NCBI GenBank assembly: GCA_026989995.1
Contig: JALSIO010000784.1
Coordinates: 1-8,551 of the forward strand
Direction: 5' to 3'
Source of the DNA: Myxococcales bacterium
GTDB lineage: Bacteria > Myxococcota_A > UBA9160 > JALSIO01
DNA length: 8,551 nt
Positions 8,494-8,551 of the stretch are shown in pieces (position 1 is the stretch's first letter; each line of letters begins with the position of its first letter). The notes beneath the pieces were generated by a model. That model saw only the letters and a list, made by a program, of their open reading frames with translations. It had not been told where the DNA came from and did not search any database. A program made the translations under genes and the position numbers.

Positions 8494-8551
8494 CGCTCCG
8501 GGCGACGCGCGGAGGGCGCCGGGCCCGTGGCCCCCGGGCAGCGGGTGGAGG
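8494..8551 (+). other. Window end after the last gene, with a weak hairpin
   Basis: These 58 bases hold only an imperfect stem, CCGGG at 8519-8523 with CCCGG at 8533-8537, and no T-run. It might end the bio transcript, but the evidence is thin and the window stops here. Confidence 0.25.

Overview
The window is very GC-rich DNA (roughly 70% or more by eye) from a bacterium with an ordinary chromosomal gene set: RadA, a long-chain polyprenyl diphosphate synthase, a ComEA-like DNA-binding protein, a periplasmic binding protein and biotin synthesis genes. Exported proteins with signal peptides, an IspB-like synthase and a BirA-type biotin operator point to a Gram-negative, proteobacterium-like host, perhaps a high-GC deltaproteobacterium, myxobacterium or relative. 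That placement is inference from gene style only. I see no transposase, integrase, CRISPR array, tRNA or rRNA.

The layout is two divergent blocks that meet near 4146-4490. On the minus strand, from the divergence leftwards, are radA (4145-2754), a 296-base non-coding gap holding a good promoter, an ispB-like synthase (2457-1432), a comEA-like gene (1364-879) with a strong GC hairpin behind it, and the N-terminal part of a BtuF-like substrate-binding protein (765-1) that runs off the left edge. On the plus strand are bioB (4491-5561), bioF (5558-6730), a 277-base gap with hairpins and small repeats, bioD (7008-7688), an NTF2/SnoaL-like gene (7685-8095) and a DUF6572-like gene (8092-8493). The overlaps bioB/bioF, bioD/SnoaL-like and SnoaL-like/DUF6572-like are each 4 bases (GTGA or ATGA), so these pairs are probably translationally coupled.

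BioF makes 8-amino-7-oxononanoate (KAPA), BioD closes the ureido ring to give dethiobiotin, and BioB inserts sulfur to give biotin. The BioA step (KAPA to DAPA) and the pimelate-supplying genes (bioC, bioH or equivalents) are not in the window.

The clearest regulatory signal is an 8+8 base perfect inverted repeat with a 15-base spacer (TGTCAACC-N15-GGTTGACA, 4240-4270). It matches the known BirA operator architecture, and its right arm contains the whole -35 hexamer of the probable bioB promoter. The most open biological question is why two small genes of no known biotin role are coupled to bioD. Other points of interest are a long structured bioB leader ending in a TTG start, minus-strand genes that look leaderless, and a weaker BirA-like half-symmetric site upstream of the ispB-like gene. 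I found no wholly new multi-gene system here.
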